Below are positions 23,095 through 25,413 of a DNA stretch of 25,413 bases, in pieces. Position numbers and translations under genes: made by a program. The notes below the pieces were generated by a model. It saw nothing but the letters and a program-made list of their open reading frames with translations. It ran no database searches and was not told the DNA's origin. The first letter of the stretch is position 1. Each line of letters begins with the position of its first letter. The stretch spans positions 1 to 25,413 of the forward strand of contig CALLCD010000227.1 of the NCBI GenBank assembly GCA_938049795.1. The letters run 5' to 3'. The stretch is from an uncultured Hyphomonadaceae bacterium (GTDB lineage Bacteria > Pseudomonadota > Alphaproteobacteria > Caulobacterales > Hyphomonadaceae).

Positions 23095-25218
23095 CTACCC
23101 GACAAGCTCAAGCCATTCGTCTTCGGTGAGGGTTTTTATGCCGAGGGTTTCGGCTTTTTTGAGTTTGGAGCCAGCGCCAGGGCCAGCGACCAAAATGTCT
23201 GTTTTGGCGGAGACGGAGCCGGAGACTTTTGCGCCCAGCATGGTCGCGCGGGCTTTGGCTTCGTCGCGGGTCATTTTTTCGAGCTTGCCGGTGAACACGA
23301 TGGTTTTGCCCGAGACGGGGCTGTCATCGCTGGCCGCTTCGCCATCGAGCACGTCAAGTTCGGCGTCGAGCGCGGTGAGCATGGCGGCCGAGACGGGGTC
23401 GCGATAAAAGCTGACCAGCGCATCGACGGCCGCATTGCCGACGCCATCTATGGCGGCCAGTTCGGCGCGGGCGGCTTCAGCATCTTCGGTTTCCGGCTCG
23501 GCGGCGGCGCGGGCGACGGTTTCCCAGAAGCGCGACCATGAGAGGAAATGGCGTTCATACAGCCCGGACACAGTGCGCCCGACATGGCGGATGCCGAGCC
23601 CTCGGAGCACGGCGGCAAAGCCCGAGCGGCGGCGCGCTTCAATGGCGCTGTATAGTTTGGCGGCGGAGGTTTCGCCAAAGCCTTCCCATTCGGACAGAGG
23701 CGGCAGCCCGGCCGCTTCGATGCGGGCGTCGAGCTGGAAAATATCGGGGAAGCTTGCGACCACGCCGCGCTCATGGAACAGGGCGACCTGTTTGGTGCCG
23801 AGGCCATCAATGTCGAGCGCCTGACGGGAGACGAAATGTTTGAGCCGTTCGACGGTCTGGGCGGCGCAGATCAGCCCGCCCGTGCAGCGCCGCCGGACAT
23901 CTTCGACGCCTTTGTCATCGACCTCGCGGATGGCGGGCGAAGCGCAGACGGGACAGGTCTCGGGCATGACCCAAGGAGCGGGCCGGTCTTTGCGGTCGGG
24001 GTCCAGCACGCCGGTAATTTGCGGGATGACGTCGCCGGCGCGCTGGACGGTCACCGTGTCGCCGGGGCGGATGTCTTTTCGGGCGATCTCGTCTTCATTG
24101 TGCAAGGTCGCATTGGAGACAACGACGCCGCCGACGGTGACGGGGGTGAGGCGCGCAACGGGGGTGAGCGAGCCGGTGCGGCCGACCTGGATGTCGATAT
24201 CTTCAAGCAGGGTTGTGGCCACTTCGGCGGGAAATTTGTGGGCGATGGCCCAGCGCGGCGCACGCGAGGCAAAGCCAAGGCGGGCTTGCCAGTCGAGCCG
24301 GTCCACTTTGTAGACCACGCCATCAATATCATAGCCAAGCGTGGCGCGCTGGCGCTCGATCTCGGCATAGGCTTCGAGCAGGCTTTCGACGCTGTCATGG
24401 GTTCTGAAAAGGGGATTGGTTTGAAAACCCCAGCAAGATAACGCAGAATTGGCTTCTGTCTGAGTCTCAGCAAAATCTCTGCTTTTATAGCCCCACATGT
24501 ATGCAAAAAAGCCAAGTGACCGCGACTCCGTCACACTCGGATCAAGTTGCCGCAAGCTACCCGCCGCAGCATTTCTTGGATTTGCAAAAGTTCTTCCAGA
24601 ATCGATGGCTTCACGCTGATTTAGCGCGGCGAAAGCATCGCTGGGCATATATACTTCACCTCGAACCTCAATTTCTGTAGGCCAACTGTTACTGCTGTAA
24701 CTCAATCGCTTCGGAACGTCTGGAATTGTCATTACATTCGCAGTAACATCTTCACCATAATCCCTGTCTCCTCTAGTTGCGGCACGCCTTAAATCCCCAT
24801 CTACGTAAAGCAAATTTAGCGAAAGTCCGTCAATTTTGGGGTCAGATGTCAGCTTCAACTCAGCGTCATCCTTCAAATTCAAAAACCGCCGAACACGCGC
24901 AACGAACTCGTACACATCGCTGGGTGAGAACGCGTTGTCCAGCGAAAGCATAGGCACTCTATGCTGTAGTTTAGAGAACCCCTCAGCTACCGGCGCGCCG
25001 ACTTTGTCGGAGGGGCTGTCTTTGCGTTTGAGATGCGGGAAGACCGCTTCGATGGCGAGATTGCGTTGGCGCAGCGCATCATACTCGGCATCGGTGAGAT
25101 GGGGGTCATCGCGCTGATAATAGGCCGCGTCGGCAAGGTTGATCTCGGTGGCAAGCCGCGCCAGTTCCGCCCGCGCGTCCGCTTCGCTCAATGCCTCAAT
25201 CGCTGCGTCCGATGTCAT
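23095..25218 (-). CDS. ligA: NAD-dependent DNA ligase LigA
   Basis: 707 residues, full length. The N-terminal Ia region (YYQRDDPHLTDAEYDALR) binds NMN. The adenylated lysine is Lys128 in SDPKIDGLSL. RGEVYM, NPRNAAAGSLRQLDP and GYDIDGVVYKVD are further nucleotidyltransferase motifs. OB fold, a four-cysteine zinc finger (CPVC…RRCTGGLIC), helix-hairpin-helix repeats and a C-terminal BRCT domain ending in LTEDEWLELVG follow. It seals nicks in replication and repair using NAD+. The ATG overlaps the recN stop (TAATG), with GGAGGG just upstream. Bases from about 24400 to 24990 are clearly AT-richer than the rest of the gene, while the protein motifs stay intact. Confidence 0.97.
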   Translation of the reverse strand: MTSDAAIEALSEADARAELARLATEINLADAAYYQRDDPHLTDAEYDALRQRNLAIEAVFPHLKRKDSPSDKVGAPVAEGFSKLQHRVPMLSLDNAFSPSDVYEFVARVRRFLNLKDDAELKLTSDPKIDGLSLNLLYVDGDLRRAATRGDRDYGEDVTANVMTIPDVPKRLSYSSNSWPTEIEVRGEVYMPSDAFAALNQREAIDSGRTFANPRNAAAGSLRQLDPSVTESRSLGFFAYMWGYKSRDFAETQTEANSALSCWGFQTNPLFRTHDSVESLLEAYAEIERQRATLGYDIDGVVYKVDRLDWQARLGFASRAPRWAIAHKFPAEVATTLLEDIDIQVGRTGSLTPVARLTPVTVGGVVVSNATLHNEDEIARKDIRPGDTVTVQRAGDVIPQITGVLDPDRKDRPAPWVMPETCPVCASPAIREVDDKGVEDVRRRCTGGLICAAQTVERLKHFVSRQALDIDGLGTKQVALFHERGVVASFPDIFQLDARIEAAGLPPLSEWEGFGETSAAKLYSAIEARRRSGFAAVLRGLGIRHVGRTVSGLYERHFLSWSRFWETVARAAAEPETEDAEAARAELAAIDGVGNAAVDALVSFYRDPVSAAMLTALDAELDVLDGEAASDDSPVSGKTIVFTGKLEKMTRDEAKARATMLGAKVSGSVSAKTDILVAGPGAGSKLKKAETLGIKTLTEDEWLELVG

Positions 25219-25412
25219 TATCCCTCCAATAAGCGTTCCGCCGCCGCGCGTGCTTCGGGCGTGATCTCGGCGCCTGACAGCATGCGTGCAATTTCTTCAA
25301 GTCTTGCATGAGCATCTAGGACACACGCGCGCGTAAGTCCAACGGCTCTGGTCTTTTTTCGCACCGGCGCTTTCTCGATCCGCCATTGACTGCCAGCGGC
25401 CGCGGCCACTTG
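25218..25412 (-). CDS. recN: DNA repair protein RecN, C-terminal fragment
   Basis: The frame is open from the right edge, so only about 64 C-terminal residues are present, beginning QVAAAAGSQWRIEK. The end RLEEIARMLSGAEITPEARAAAERLLEG is typical of the RecN C-terminus, where a helical tail follows the SMC-like ATPase head. RecN helps repair double-strand breaks. It sits directly before ligA with stop and start overlapping by one base. The order recN–ligA is common in alphaproteobacteria. A GTG at 25409 within the frame is internal and not a real start. Confidence 0.85.
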   Translation of the reverse strand, partial: QVAAAAGSQWRIEKAPVRKKTRAVGLTRACVLDAHARLEEIARMLSGAEITPEARAAAERLLEG

Positions 25413-25413
25413 C

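Noticed and set aside
22576..23128. The two ligA-tail copies as attachment sites of an integrating element.
   Set aside because: No integrase, recombinase or other mobility gene lies between them, and the interval holds a single small membrane protein gene.

Overview
This window looks like chromosomal DNA of an alphaproteobacterium. It is GC-rich, densely packed, and carries a recN–ligA pair, a branched-chain 2-oxoacid dehydrogenase operon, secreted BNR-repeat and penicillin-acylase-type hydrolases and a PepSY membrane protein. A marine, Hyphomonadaceae/Maricaulales-like lineage would fit. That placement is a guess from gene content and style, because there is no rRNA gene to test it. I see no tRNA, rRNA, CRISPR, insertion sequence or phage gene.

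Left part (1–8758). A nucleoside hydrolase, cut by the left edge, is divergent from a purine-type phosphoribosyltransferase. Next comes a minus-strand pair (PepSY membrane protein, then a large secreted Asp-box/BNR protein), and divergent from it a plus-strand penicillin-acylase-family amidase. A minus-strand operon, bkdA1-bkdA2-bkdB-lpdA (12317 down to 7364), encodes a complete branched-chain 2-oxoacid dehydrogenase complex. It has a readable sigma70-like promoter flanked by two palindromes.

Centre (12548–16630, minus strand). This is the most unusual part. speD (AdoMet decarboxylase) overlaps the start of a rhomboid protease–GNAT acetyltransferase fusion. A membrane-anchored protein with two EF-hand-like loops and an Arg/Ser-rich tail follows, then a strong hairpin, then a multi-pass membrane protein fused to a spermidine-synthase domain. 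SpeD and the SpeE-like enzyme would together make spermidine or a related aminopropyl compound at the membrane. The two middle genes suggest proteolytic, acetylation or calcium-linked control. That control role is inference.

Right part (16643–25413). A small membrane protein and an XRE regulator sit behind an operator-like array of TTGACA/TGTCAA half-sites. They are followed by quinone oxidoreductase, rnhB, uridine kinase, a previously unlisted 54-codon gene with its own terminator, a long aminopeptidase P, a phosphinothricin-type acetyltransferase, a small four-helix membrane protein, ligA and the end of recN. ligA carries an AT-rich internal patch of about 590 bp. A degenerate copy of the ligA 3' end lies about 500 bp away, on the far side of the small membrane-protein gene, which points to past recombination at this locus.

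Several starts are moved inward from the longest open frame, on ribosome-binding-site or family-alignment grounds: 4442, 10071, 11089, 16630, 16814, 17285, 18462, 18500 and 22696. Four convergent gene pairs overlap by exactly four bases at their stop codons.
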